A stretch of 64,000 bases of DNA from Luteococcus sp052116585 (lineage in GTDB: Bacteria > Actinomycetota > Actinomycetes > Propionibacteriales > Propionibacteriaceae): positions 196,608-260,607 of the forward strand of contig NZ_JBQKKT010000002.1 in the NCBI RefSeq assembly GCF_052116585.1, in the 5' to 3' direction. The position numbers were made by a program, and so were the translations under genes. This document shows, one piece after another, positions 10,561 through 19,185 of the stretch. Within the stretch, counting starts at the first letter, position 1. Every line of letters begins with the position of its first letter. The notes below the pieces were generated by a model that worked only from the letters and a program-made list of their open reading frames with translations, had not been told where the DNA came from and did no database searches.

Positions 10561-10929
10561 TCAGGGGCGAGTCTGGATCACGGCGAAGCAGTCCTGCTCC
10601 AGGATCTCCTCGACGCGGTAGTCAGAGAAGACGCCAGTGGCGACCCAGGTCTGGTCGTAGGTGTGCATGGCCTTCATGGTGCCGGTGGTGGGGTCGACCT
10701 CGGTGACGCTCAGGCCGGCGTTGTAGGCCTTGTTGGCCACGCGGGCCATGTTGTAGCGCAGCTGGGTGCTGGTGTACCCGTCGGTCTCGAACTGGACCTT
10801 GGTGTAGCACATGCCCTGACGCTGCGTGCCGTCGGGATCCAGAGCGGCCTGGGCGTTGCCGGCGGCCAGGGGGGCGGCCAGGAAGCCCAGGGCGACGGTG
10901 GTGGCGGCGAGCTTGCCGAATGCCTTCAT
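10561..10929 (-). CDS. small secreted protein, paralogue of the one at 8676-9071
   Basis: 122 residues: signal peptide (KLAATTVALGFLAAPLAAG, cleavage likely after AQA) and a mature part of about 94 residues. It has cysteines in GMCYTKVQF near the start and EQDCFAVI at the end, and shares the pattern C-Y/F-x-x-V ... VTEVD ... DYRV-x5-EQ-x-C-x-A-V with the protein at 8676-9071. AAGGAGAA precedes the ATG at 10929. The function is not recognisable. The pairing of two divergent copies around one exporter suggests extracellular proteins linked with transport, but this is inference. Confidence 0.78.
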   Translation of the reverse strand: MKAFGKLAATTVALGFLAAPLAAGNAQAALDPDGTQRQGMCYTKVQFETDGYTSTQLRYNMARVANKAYNAGLSVTEVDPTTGTMKAMHTYDQTWVATGVFSDYRVEEILEQDCFAVIQTRP

Positions 10930-11075
10930 GACGTTCTCCTTGATTCTCGGGGGTGCAGGAGGATCTCTGGTGAGAGAGTCTCTGTAGGGAAAGGATTGCC
11001 GCGCGTGGCGCCATCAGCTTCCCAATGTGTTGTGACTTCGCTCAAGCGTCATAAATTGCATTCAGTTCGGTTAAC

Positions 11076-11411
11076 TCAGCTCCGGTCCTCGGGCATCTCG
11101 ATCTCGCCCAGATCGCTCCAGCCGTCCTGGGGGATCTCGTAGCTGATGACCTTCGGCCGGTTGGCGGCGTACTGGCCCTGTTCCTTCATGGCCTTCTTGA
11201 AGTGCTCGCTGTTCACGTGCGCCGAGCCGGCCTCGCCGTCCTTGTAGGCCTCGATCAGGATGTACTCGTTGGGGTTCTCGACACTGCGCGACCAGTCGAA
11301 CCACAGGCAACCGGGCTCGGCGCGGCAGGCGTCGGTGAACTCCTGTGTCAGCGACATGAAGTCGTCGGCGTACTCGGGCTTGACGTCCCACTTCACGGTG
11401 ATGGTGATCAT
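11076..11411 (-). CDS. antibiotic biosynthesis monooxygenase-fold (quinol monooxygenase-like) protein
   Basis: 111 residues with the ABM ferredoxin-like fold signature: MITITVKWDVKPEYADDFM at the N-terminus, then TDACRAEPGCLWFDWSRSV and EYILIEAYKDGEAGSAH. This matches YgiN-type putative quinol monooxygenases, which oxidise aromatic substrates without cofactor as dimers; many members have no known substrate. The ending NRPKVISYEIP is unremarkable. It is divergent from the DUF3800 gene and lies in its own transcription unit. The substrate is not predictable. Confidence 0.82.
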   Translation of the reverse strand: MITITVKWDVKPEYADDFMSLTQEFTDACRAEPGCLWFDWSRSVENPNEYILIEAYKDGEAGSAHVNSEHFKKAMKEQGQYAANRPKVISYEIPQDGWSDLGEIEMPEDRS

Positions 11412-11494
11412 GCAGCCATTCTGCCCGGATCCTACGGGGCCGCGGAAAATGTCAGTGCCGAGTGGTGGACTTGGATCATGCAGAGGGAGGAGCC

Positions 11495-12166
11495 GTGAGG
11501 CTGGTCTATGTGGACGACTCGGGCGCAGAGATCTCCGGGATCGCCTGCTTCAGCTGGGTCGAGGTGCCGGAGGAGGCGTGGGCGCCGGTACTCGGTGCCT
11601 GGCTGGACTACCGCGATGAGCTGTGGCGTCATCATGGCGTGGGCAAGACCGTCGAGATCCACTCCACCAGCTTCACCAATGGCCGTGGTCGGCCGTCGTG
11701 CAATGACCAGCTCAACGCGTCCAAGCTGGCCCGACGGGAGGTCTTCGAACGGGGACTCGACGTCCTGGCCACCCAGTCCATGGTGCAGGTGGGCAGTGTC
11801 TTCGGCCGCACCCGAGGCCGTCGCGGCGAATACCGAGACGAGCGGATGCGCGTCTACCAGGAGATGGTCCTCCTGCTCGACGATCGGATGCGGCAACGAG
11901 GCGAACGCGCGCTCGTGGTGATGGACGGCGACGGCACGGACACCGGCTACGCGACGGCCCATCGGGCGCTACGTCGTAGTACCCGTCACGTGGTGGAGGA
12001 TCCGATCTTCCAGCACTCGGACCGCAGTCACTGGCTGCAGATGGCGGACATGGTGGCCTACTCCGCCTACCAGGAAGTACTCGCCCATCCGGCCAAGGCC
12101 TTCAGCCACGCGTGGTATCCGCGATTTCGTGAGCAGGACGTTCTGGGTGGACCGTGCCAGGTGTGA
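11495..12166 (+). CDS. DUF3800 domain protein
   Basis: About 223 residues from the GTG at 11495, which has GGGAGG eight bases upstream. It opens with RLVYVDDSG, the acidic DUF3800 hallmark, carries VVMDGDGTDTGY in the middle and ends with HWLQMADMVAYSAYQEVL, the conserved Q-x-A-D segment. DUF3800 is thought to adopt an RNase H-like fold and its acidic residues may bind metal; enzymatic function is unproven. Members occur both as housekeeping orphans and near mobile elements or defence genes. Here the neighbours are ordinary metabolic genes and no mobile signature adjoins, so a defence role is not supported by context. Confidence 0.83.
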   Translation: MRLVYVDDSGAEISGIACFSWVEVPEEAWAPVLGAWLDYRDELWRHHGVGKTVEIHSTSFTNGRGRPSCNDQLNASKLARREVFERGLDVLATQSMVQVGSVFGRTRGRRGEYRDERMRVYQEMVLLLDDRMRQRGERALVVMDGDGTDTGYATAHRALRRSTRHVVEDPIFQHSDRSHWLQMADMVAYSAYQEVLAHPAKAFSHAWYPRFREQDVLGGPCQV

Positions 12167-12186
12167 GCCGGCCGGAAAAAGAAGCT

Positions 12187-12219
12187 GGACCCGTCTCCCT
12201 GCATGCACAGGACGGGTCC
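12187..12219 (+). terminator. possible terminator between DUF3800 and FrnE-like genes
   Basis: A 9-bp perfect inverted repeat (GGACCCGTC with GACGGGTCC) separated by 15 bases lies between two convergent genes. The loop is long and there is no T run, so it is only a candidate. Confidence 0.45.
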
Positions 12220-12269
12220 GCAACTCAAGGATAGGTCATTCGCCCGGCCGGTACATGCAAGGGCCAGTG

Positions 12270-13013
12270 TCAGTTGCAGCCCTCGGGGCCACAGGAGGGG
12301 CCAGTGGTGTCCATCCCGTCGATGCCGGGGACGGCCAACGGCTGGATCCTCGGATGTGACTCGTCCCAGACCTGCCTCAGGGCCTGCTCGAAGACCTCTG
12401 CGGGCTGGGCCCCCGAGATGCCGTACTTGTTCTCCAGGACGAAGAAGGGAACGCCCTGGATTCCCAGCTGGCCGGCCAGCTGGATGTCATTGGCCACGGC
12501 CTGGTCCAGTCGGTGCGCCTCGGGACTGTCGCCCACGGCGATGGCGGCCTTGTCGGCGTCCATGCCCGCCTGACCCGCGATCCGCACCAACACCTCGGGA
12601 TCGGAGATGGACTCACCGTCGGTGAAGTGCGCCTTCAGCAGGGCGATCTTCAGCGTGCGTGCGACAGCGCCAGAGGGATCCTCGACCCGGGCCGCGTGCA
12701 GGAGGCGATGCGCACGGCGGCTGTTGGCCACCTGGACGGAATCGAAGTCCAGCACCAGACCCTCGGATGCGCCAGCCGCGCGCACCTGGCCGAACATCTG
12801 CTCCACCTGGTCCCGGGGCATGCCCTTGGTGGCAGAGAGGTAGTCCACCTCGGTGCCGTCGTAGGCCTCGGGCAGGGTGGGGTCCAGCTGGTAGCTGTGC
12901 AGGCGCACCTCAACCTGGTCCTTGTGCGGGAAGTCGTCCAGCACGCGCTCGAAGCGGGTCAGGCCGATGTAGCACCACGGGCAGGCAATGTCGGACCAGA
13001 TGTCGATCTCCAT
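12270..13013 (-). CDS. DsbA-family oxidoreductase, FrnE-like
   Basis: About 247 residues, no signal peptide, so cytosolic. The N-terminus EIDIWSDIACPWCYIG carries the CPWC active site at residues 11-14 of a thioredoxin fold with an inserted helical domain, as in FrnE-like DsbA proteins. The cis-proline loop is GIQGVPFFVLENKYGISGAQ. The C-terminus contains an extra CGPEGC motif, as in Deinococcus FrnE, where a second cysteine pair takes part in disulfide exchange (family knowledge). The start at 13013 puts the first strand at the N-terminus; an ATG at 13040 would add nine residues. It is likely a thiol-redox stress protein. Confidence 0.88.
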   Translation of the reverse strand: MEIDIWSDIACPWCYIGLTRFERVLDDFPHKDQVEVRLHSYQLDPTLPEAYDGTEVDYLSATKGMPRDQVEQMFGQVRAAGASEGLVLDFDSVQVANSRRAHRLLHAARVEDPSGAVARTLKIALLKAHFTDGESISDPEVLVRIAGQAGMDADKAAIAVGDSPEAHRLDQAVANDIQLAGQLGIQGVPFFVLENKYGISGAQPAEVFEQALRQVWDESHPRIQPLAVPGIDGMDTTGPSCGPEGCN

Positions 13014-13070
13014 ACCGGGACAACCCGGACCGCGGTCCATTTGTTCCCGGGCCTCAGGTGTTCCCGGGCT

Positions 13071-15920
13071 TCAGCGGTGGGCGGCCAGGAGCTCACCCAG
13101 GGTCATCGCGTCGCGATCCTCCAGATCCTTGGCCTGCTTGCGGCAGCTGAAGCCGTCGGCCAGCACGATCGCGTCGGGATGGGTGCGCAGGGCCGGCAGC
13201 AGGTCGTGCTCGGCCACCTTCACGCTCACCTCGTAGTGGCCCTTCTCGACGCCGAAGTTGCCGGCCAGGCCGCAGCAGCCGCCCAGGGTGACAACCTCGG
13301 CACCCGTGCGGGCCAGGATCTCCGCGTCGGCCTTCCAGCCCAGCACCGATGCATGGTGGCAGTGCGGCTGCGCGACGATGGTGTGGCCCGACAGGTTGGG
13401 CAGCGCCAGATCATCCACGGTCAGCAGCAGTTCCGCCAGGGTGTGCATGCCCTGCGCGATGGCCTCCACCCGGGGCTCGTCGTGCAGCAACTCCTTGGCA
13501 TCCGAACGCCACACCGCCAGACAGCTGGGTTCCATGCCGACAATCGGGATGCCCGCCTCGACGATGGGGTACAGCACTTCCACTGCCGCGCGGAGCTGCT
13601 TGCGCGCCCCGTCGAGCTGGCCAGTGGTGATCCAGGTGAGACCGCAGCAGGCATTCTCCTGCAGCACACGAGGCTCGAAACCGGCCGCCACCAGCGTCTG
13701 CACCAGACCCGCCAACTGGTTGCCCACGAAGGAGTCGGTGAACGAGTCCACCCAGATGACGCACTCCCGGCGAGGCAGGACACCCCCAGGCTCGGCCCCC
13801 GTTGGGCGGGTCGCCGCCACCATTCCTCGATCCTTTCGAGGGGGCGTGCCGTCGAGCGACTTGCGTGCGCTTCCGGCCACCCGGAATTCGGGCATCGGAC
13901 GGCGCTGGTCGACGCCGGCCGCCCACCGGACCGCGTGCTTGAGGCCCGGCAGCTGGGTGCCCAGATTGGCGATCGCGCCAACCCCGGGCACCTTGGTCAC
14001 CAGCCGACCCCAGCGGGGCAGCCAGCCCATCGCATAATGGCTCATCGGCCGCAACCGTCCCTTGTAGCTCTCGTGGAGCACCCGAGACTTGTAGCTGGGC
14101 ATGTCGATGCCGGTGGGGCAGTCGTGCGAGCAGCCCTTGCAGCTCAGGCACAGGTCCAGGGCCTCGTGCACCTCGGGGGAGCGCCACCCCTGGGCAACCA
14201 GCGAACCGTTCACCATTTCCTGCAGCACTCGGGCCCGGCCGCGCGTGGAGTCCTTCTCGTCGCGGGTTGCCTGGAAGGACGGGCACATCACGCCGCCACC
14301 GGCCGTGGAATCGGCCAGACACTTGCCCACGCCGGTGCACTGGTGCACGGCCTTGACGAACTCGGGATCCTCCAGCCGCAGCGGGGAATTGACCGTCGCA
14401 GCCACGCGGATGTCGGCCTCGACCGGAACCGGGTCCACCAGGACGCCGGGATTGAGCAGGTTCTTGGGGTCGAAGAGCTGCTTCACCTGCCCGAACAGGG
14501 AGAGCGCCTCCGGCGAGTACATGGCCGGCAGCAGGGCAGACCGGGCCCGTCCATCGCCGTGCTCGCCACTCATCGAACCGCCATGCCGGGCGGCCAGCGC
14601 CGCGGCCTGCTCCACGAACTCGCGGTAGGCGGCCGGACCGTTGGGCTTGTCCAGCGGGAAGTCGATGCGGCAGTGCACACAGCCGTCGCCGAAGTGGCCA
14701 TAGGGTAGGCCCTGCAGACCGTGCTCGGTCAACAGCGCGTCGAACTCGCGCAGATAGGCACCCAGGCGTGCGGGCGGGACGGCAGCGTCCTCCCAGCCGG
14801 CATAGGCCGGGTTGGCCAGGCTGACGCCGGCCAGGCCGGCGCCATCGGCCCGAATCTTCCACAGCTGGGCTGCCAACGCCCGGTCGTCAACCACCCATGC
14901 CTCCAGGGCATGGGCGGCGTCGGCCAGGGCCTGGCAGCGTTCCCGGACCTCGGTCTCGTCCTCGCCCACGAGTTCGACGAAGACCCAGCCGTCGCCGCGG
15001 GGCAGTGCGGGCAGGGCCGCGGCCCCGTGCTGGCGCTCCACCACGTCGTAGATGCGACGATCCATGCCTTCGCAGGCAACCGGTGCGAACTCCAGGATGG
15101 TGGGCATGTCATCGGCCGCCTCGGGCATCGACGCGTAACCCAGCGCCACCATCATGGAGACGGGGGCATCGGCCACCAGGCGCACCGTGGCGCCGGTGAT
15201 GATGCCGAGCGTGCCCTCCGTGCCGCTGAAGAACTTCGCGACGTCGAAGCCCTTCTCCGGCAGCAGGTGCTCCAGCGAATACCCCGAGACCTGACGGCTG
15301 AAGTGCCCGAACTCGGTGCGGATCGTGCCCAGGTTCGTCGCCACCAGGTCGCGCAGGGCCGGAAGGGGAGTGGCATCGCTGCCACCCTCGCCCAGACGCA
15401 CCAGCTCGCCGGTTCCGGTGATGACGTCGAGCGCCACCACATTGTCGGCGCTGCGGCCATAGCCCAGCGCGCGCGGGCCGCACGCATTGTTGCCGATCAT
15501 GCCGCCGATGGTGCAGCGGGTGGCCGTGGACGGGTCCGGCCCGAAGCGCAGCGCGTGCGGGCGGGCGGCGACCTGCAGGTTCTGCTGCACCACTCCGGGT
15601 TGCACGACGGCGGTGCGCGTCTCAGGGTCGATGCCGCCAATGGCATTCAGGTGCCGGGCGACGTCGATCACCAGACCTTCGCCGATCGCATTGCCCGCGC
15701 AGGAGGTACCCGCACCACGGGGGACGATCGGCAGGCCAACGGTCAGTGCCGCCCGGACGACGGTGGTCAGCTCGTCAACGGTCCGCGGCCGGGCGACGGC
15801 CTGCGGGACCACTCGGTAGATCGAGCCGTCACTGGAGTAGATGGCCCGCGTCAGGGTGCTGGTGTCGGTGCACGCGGCGGCGCCGGGCTGGGCGAGGAAT
15901 TCGTCGAGCAGGCTGGTCAC
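13071..15920 (-). CDS. FAD-binding and (4Fe-4S) oxidoreductase, D-lactate/2-hydroxyacid dehydrogenase type
   Basis: 949 residues in three parts. Residues 1-500 form an FAD domain of the vanillyl-alcohol-oxidase/GlcD type (RPRTVDELTTVVRAAL, PIVPRGAGTSCAGNA, TIGGMIGNNACG). Near 527-610 lie iron-sulfur cysteine motifs (CTGVGKCLA, then CLSCKGCSHDCPTG). Two CCG domains follow (CCGLTW near 753, GGCCGLAGNFG near 883), as in GlpC/LldE. This fusion is found in D-lactate dehydrogenases and YdiJ-type D-2-hydroxyglutarate dehydrogenases that pass electrons to the membrane quinone pool. Start is the GTG at 15920, four bases after the marR stop codon, so the two are almost certainly one operon. The substrate is probably D-lactate or another D-2-hydroxyacid. 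Confidence 0.88.
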   Translation of the reverse strand: MTSLLDEFLAQPGAAACTDTSTLTRAIYSSDGSIYRVVPQAVARPRTVDELTTVVRAALTVGLPIVPRGAGTSCAGNAIGEGLVIDVARHLNAIGGIDPETRTAVVQPGVVQQNLQVAARPHALRFGPDPSTATRCTIGGMIGNNACGPRALGYGRSADNVVALDVITGTGELVRLGEGGSDATPLPALRDLVATNLGTIRTEFGHFSRQVSGYSLEHLLPEKGFDVAKFFSGTEGTLGIITGATVRLVADAPVSMMVALGYASMPEAADDMPTILEFAPVACEGMDRRIYDVVERQHGAAALPALPRGDGWVFVELVGEDETEVRERCQALADAAHALEAWVVDDRALAAQLWKIRADGAGLAGVSLANPAYAGWEDAAVPPARLGAYLREFDALLTEHGLQGLPYGHFGDGCVHCRIDFPLDKPNGPAAYREFVEQAAALAARHGGSMSGEHGDGRARSALLPAMYSPEALSLFGQVKQLFDPKNLLNPGVLVDPVPVEADIRVAATVNSPLRLEDPEFVKAVHQCTGVGKCLADSTAGGGVMCPSFQATRDEKDSTRGRARVLQEMVNGSLVAQGWRSPEVHEALDLCLSCKGCSHDCPTGIDMPSYKSRVLHESYKGRLRPMSHYAMGWLPRWGRLVTKVPGVGAIANLGTQLPGLKHAVRWAAGVDQRRPMPEFRVAGSARKSLDGTPPRKDRGMVAATRPTGAEPGGVLPRRECVIWVDSFTDSFVGNQLAGLVQTLVAAGFEPRVLQENACCGLTWITTGQLDGARKQLRAAVEVLYPIVEAGIPIVGMEPSCLAVWRSDAKELLHDEPRVEAIAQGMHTLAELLLTVDDLALPNLSGHTIVAQPHCHHASVLGWKADAEILARTGAEVVTLGGCCGLAGNFGVEKGHYEVSVKVAEHDLLPALRTHPDAIVLADGFSCRKQAKDLEDRDAMTLGELLAAHR

Positions 15921-15924
15921 GTGC

Positions 15925-16383
15925 TCAGTCTTCCACTGACAGGATGGCTTCCATGACTCGTCCCATGGCCTTGAAGTCCTCGGGGTCAGCGGCGTCGACG
16001 AGGATGCGGCGCACCGCGGCGACGTGGTTGGGGGCTGCCTCTTCCAGCAGCTTGTAACCGCGATCGGTGAGGATGGCCATCACACCCCGACGATCGTCGG
16101 GCGCGGCGCAGCGCTCAACCCAGCCGGACTTCTCCATGCGGGAGACGGCGTGGGTGAGGCGGGAGCGGGACTGGTGGACCAGTTCTGCCAGCTCGCTCAT
16201 GCGGCACCGGCGGTTCTCGCTCTCGGAGAGCACCACCAGGATCTCGTACTCGGCAAGGTCGAGTCCATGACGCCGCAGGTCCTGGTCAAGGTAGTAGTCC
16301 ACCCTGGCAGTGGCCAGCAGCCACTTGCGCCAGATCCGCTGCTGCTCGTCGTTCAACCAGAGGGAGTCGTCGGGGTCGGCCAT
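15925..16383 (-). CDS. MarR-family transcriptional regulator
   Basis: 152 residues with the winged-helix MarR core: LAEYEILVVLSESENRRCRM, then recognition helix ELAELVHQSRSRLTHAVSRM and wing RCAAPDDRRGVMAILTDRG. Start is the ATG at 16383; TATTGT lies six bases upstream, so the transcript may be leaderless. It is the promoter-proximal gene of a two-gene operon with the FAD/Fe-S dehydrogenase and probably controls it, responding to a hydroxyacid or other small ligand (inference). The divergent thioesterase gene shares the upstream region and may be a second target. Confidence 0.88.
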   Translation of the reverse strand: MADPDDSLWLNDEQQRIWRKWLLATARVDYYLDQDLRRHGLDLAEYEILVVLSESENRRCRMSELAELVHQSRSRLTHAVSRMEKSGWVERCAAPDDRRGVMAILTDRGYKLLEEAAPNHVAAVRRILVDAADPEDFKAMGRVMEAILSVED

Positions 16384-16526
16384 GGGGTCACAATACCGAC
16401 CGCCGGATGGGGGCCGATACCCTGCCCCCAAGGCGTGGGACTGCGCTGCGATGGGGCGCCGCCCGGCAGCTAGGCTTGCGGAGCGCTCGCAATCGTCGAC
16501 GCCATTCACCCAGGAGGCATGAGCTC

Positions 16527-17381
16527 GTGCAGCATCCCGTCACCACGCTCGACGTCCCGATTCGCTGGACGGACCTGGATCTCCAGGGACACGTCAACAA
16601 CAGTCTGGTGGTGGAGTACCTGCAGGAGGCCCGCAGCGGACTGATGTCCGCCGGCCCCAACCGGCACCTGGTCAGCAGTGGCGTCGTGGTCGTCGGTCAC
16701 GTGGTGGAGTACGTGCGTCCCATCCTGTTCAGCGAGACGCCACTCAGGGCAGAGGTTGGCGTGTACGACGTCGGGGCTGCGCGCTTCCACGTGCAGTACG
16801 AGCTCTTCCAGGAAGGCCAGCTGTGTGCCCGGGCCAGCTCGACCCTGTGCCCCTTCGACTTCGAGGCCAACCGTCCACGACGGCTCACCGCCGCCGAACG
16901 GGACTGGTTCGTGCAGGTGGCGGGCCCGGCGCCCGAGCAGCGGGAGCTCGCGGTGCCTGCTCTGCAGGGACGTGGACACGTGCATCCCTTCACCGTGCGC
17001 TGGGGCGACGTGGACCGCTACGGGCACGTCAACAATGTGCGGCACTTCGACTACCTGCAGGTGGCCCGGATCGCGGCCACGACGGCCGCCGACAGCTCCA
17101 TGGCCCGCGACGGGGGCCAGACCCGATGGGTGGTGGCCCGCCAGGACGTGGACTACGTCGGGCAGATCAGTCACCGCCCGGAGCCCTACGCGGTGCACAC
17201 CGCCGTGGCCCGTGTGGGGACGACCTCGTACACGCTGGCCGCCGAGATCGTCGACCCGCTTGCCGGCGGTGAAGTCCTCGCCCGCGCCCGCACGGTGCAG
17301 GTCTGTACGGATCGCGACGGCAAGAAGAAGGAACTGCCCGCCAGCACCCGCGAGGCGCTGACGGGCCTGCTCATCAGCTGA
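16527..17381 (+). CDS. acyl-CoA thioesterase with two hotdog domains
   Basis: 284 residues containing two 4-hydroxybenzoyl-CoA-thioesterase-type hotdog repeats. Each begins with the signature: IRWTDLDLQGHVNN near residue 12 and VRWGDVDRYGHVNN near 156. The Asp in W-x-D-x-D is the usual catalytic residue. Such enzymes hydrolyse acyl-CoA thioesters; the chain length preference cannot be read. AGGAGG at 16512-16517 fits the GTG at 16527; an ATG at 16519 is out of frame and too close. Divergent from marR. The gene overlaps the convergent GH13 gene by eight bases. Confidence 0.85.
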   Translation: MQHPVTTLDVPIRWTDLDLQGHVNNSLVVEYLQEARSGLMSAGPNRHLVSSGVVVVGHVVEYVRPILFSETPLRAEVGVYDVGAARFHVQYELFQEGQLCARASSTLCPFDFEANRPRRLTAAERDWFVQVAGPAPEQRELAVPALQGRGHVHPFTVRWGDVDRYGHVNNVRHFDYLQVARIAATTAADSSMARDGGQTRWVVARQDVDYVGQISHRPEPYAVHTAVARVGTTSYTLAAEIVDPLAGGEVLARARTVQVCTDRDGKKKELPASTREALTGLLIS

Positions 17382-19056
17382 GTCGCAGCCAGGCGGCCGT
17401 GTCGCCAGGCAGCCTTCCGTCGGCAAGGTCGCCCGTGGCCACCAGCAGATCGCCCTCCAGTTCCACCGGCTCGTCGCCGAAGTTCACGACGCAGCGCAGG
17501 CCGTTCCCGCGGGTGAAGCTGAGCACTTGGGCGGGGGAGTCCTCCCACACCAGCGTCCCGTCGCCCAAGTCGTCCAGCTCGCGCCGCAGCCGCAGCAGGG
17601 TGCGGAAGAGGTTCAGCGACGAGGTGAGATCCACCTCCTGCTTGTCCACCGTCCAGGCTGCCCAGTGCTCGGGCTGGGGGAGCCACGGGCGAGCATCCTC
17701 GCCGAAACCGAAGGGCTGTGCGTCACCCTTCCAGGGCAGCGGCACGCGGCAGCCGTCGCGGCCACGCACCGTGTGGTTCGAGCGAACCCACGTCGGATCC
17801 TGCAGGGCCTCTTCCGGAAGGTCCTCCACCTCGTCCAGACCCAACTCCTGACCCTGGTAGATGTAGGCGCCACCCGGCAGGGCCAGCATCAGCGCGGCAG
17901 CAGCGCGGGCCCGACGACGACCCAGCTGCACGTCGGTCTCCTGGCCGGTGAAGGCGTCCTGCCAGTGCGGGTCCTCCTCGTGCGGGGTCGACGAGAAGTG
18001 TCGCCCCGACTTGGGCTTTCCGTACCGACTGACGACGCGCATCACGTCGTGGTTCTCCAGCACCCAGATGGTGGGGGCGCCCACGGCCGCGTGTCCCTCG
18101 ATGCCGGAGTCGATCGTGGTGCGCAGGCTCTCGGCGCTCCACTCGGACTCCAGGAAGTCGAAGCAGAAGGTGGTGTTCAAGCGATCCGGACGCACGTACT
18201 CCACCAGGCGGTCCAGCGGCAGGTAGGCCTCGGAGACGAAGATTCGGGCTCCCAGTTCCGTGCCCGCATAGGAGTCGGCAATCGCGCGCCAGCGGCGCTG
18301 GATCTCGGCCAGTTCCGGACGGTCCCACATGGGGGCCCCGACGGGCTTGGCGGTGGTGCCGAAACCGGTCTTGGGGTCGTGGGGAACGTCGGGCCAGCTG
18401 GTGTCCTTGAACAGGCTGTCGGCCACGTCAACCCGGAAGCCGTCGACGCCGCGGTCGAACCAGAAGCGCAGCACCCGGTCGAACTCGGCCCGCACGGCCT
18501 CGTGCTCCCAGTTCCAGTCCGGCTGTTCCGGAGCGAACATGTGCAGGTAGAACTGTCCCGGGGTGCCGTCGGCATTGGTGGTGCGCTCCCACATGGAGCC
18601 ACCGAACAGCGCGCCCCAGTTGGAGGGGGGTTCATTGCCGTCGGGGCCAGTGCCGTCGCGGAAGATGAACAGGTCTCGCTCCGGGGAACCCGGTTCTGCG
18701 GCCAGCGCCTTCTGGAAGAGCGGGTGATCGATCGAGCAGTGATTGGGAACCAGGTCGATCAGCACGCGCAGGCCAAGGTCATGGGCCGTGGCGACGAACT
18801 CGTCCGCATCGGCCAGGGAGCCGAAGTCCGGATGGATGTCGCAGTAGTCGGCCACGTCGTAGCCACCGTCCCACAGCGGCGACGGGTACCAGGGCGAGAC
18901 CCAGACCGCGTCGACGCCGAGGTCCTTGAGATGGGGGAGCTTGTCCACCATGCCTCGCACGTCTCCGGTGCCGTCATTGTTCGCGTCAGCGAAGCTGCGG
19001 GGATAGATCTGGTAGGTGACGGCGGAGCGCCACCAGTTCGCGTCGTCAGGAATCAC
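17374..19056 (-). CDS. GH13 alpha-glucosidase (oligo-1,6-glucosidase type)
   Basis: 560 residues with a complete GH13 TIM barrel: WWRSAVTYQIYPRSFADANN at the start, VDAVWVSPWYPSP, LVPNHCS, GVDGFRVDVADSL (nucleophile Asp), IFVSEAYLPLD (acid/base Glu) and WVLENHDVMR (transition-state Asp). It hydrolyses alpha-glucosidic bonds of maltose, isomaltose or trehalose-like sugars in the cytosol. No signal peptide is visible. The GTG start at 19056 has TAGGGT six bases upstream, suggesting a leaderless mRNA. It stands alone, divergent from the OPT transporter; no sugar ABC genes are adjacent. Confidence 0.92.
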   Translation of the reverse strand: MIPDDANWWRSAVTYQIYPRSFADANNDGTGDVRGMVDKLPHLKDLGVDAVWVSPWYPSPLWDGGYDVADYCDIHPDFGSLADADEFVATAHDLGLRVLIDLVPNHCSIDHPLFQKALAAEPGSPERDLFIFRDGTGPDGNEPPSNWGALFGGSMWERTTNADGTPGQFYLHMFAPEQPDWNWEHEAVRAEFDRVLRFWFDRGVDGFRVDVADSLFKDTSWPDVPHDPKTGFGTTAKPVGAPMWDRPELAEIQRRWRAIADSYAGTELGARIFVSEAYLPLDRLVEYVRPDRLNTTFCFDFLESEWSAESLRTTIDSGIEGHAAVGAPTIWVLENHDVMRVVSRYGKPKSGRHFSSTPHEEDPHWQDAFTGQETDVQLGRRRARAAAALMLALPGGAYIYQGQELGLDEVEDLPEEALQDPTWVRSNHTVRGRDGCRVPLPWKGDAQPFGFGEDARPWLPQPEHWAAWTVDKQEVDLTSSLNLFRTLLRLRRELDDLGDGTLVWEDSPAQVLSFTRGNGLRCVVNFGDEPVELEGDLLVATGDLADGRLPGDTAAWLRLS

Positions 19057-19185
19057 AGGCCCACCCTAGGCGAACAGCACAAAGGGGAGGCATGCGCACC
19101 CTGGTGGCCGGCCCGCAGCCTCCGCGGGCGTAGGATTCTGCGTCGGCGCGCCCACCGGTGCGCCCAGTCTTCCAGGAGAAACATC

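Noticed and set aside
12513..15956. Long plus-strand open frames opposite the FrnE-like and FAD/Fe-S genes
   Set aside because: They mirror well-supported minus-strand genes and give His/Gly/Arg-rich text with no motifs, a usual high-GC antisense artefact.
17527..19185. Very long plus-strand open frame running through the GH13 gene into the OPT transporter
   Set aside because: Before 19186 it is antisense to a GH13 gene with every catalytic motif; its translation is low-complexity Val/Gly/Arg text. Only the OPT part from 19186 is real.
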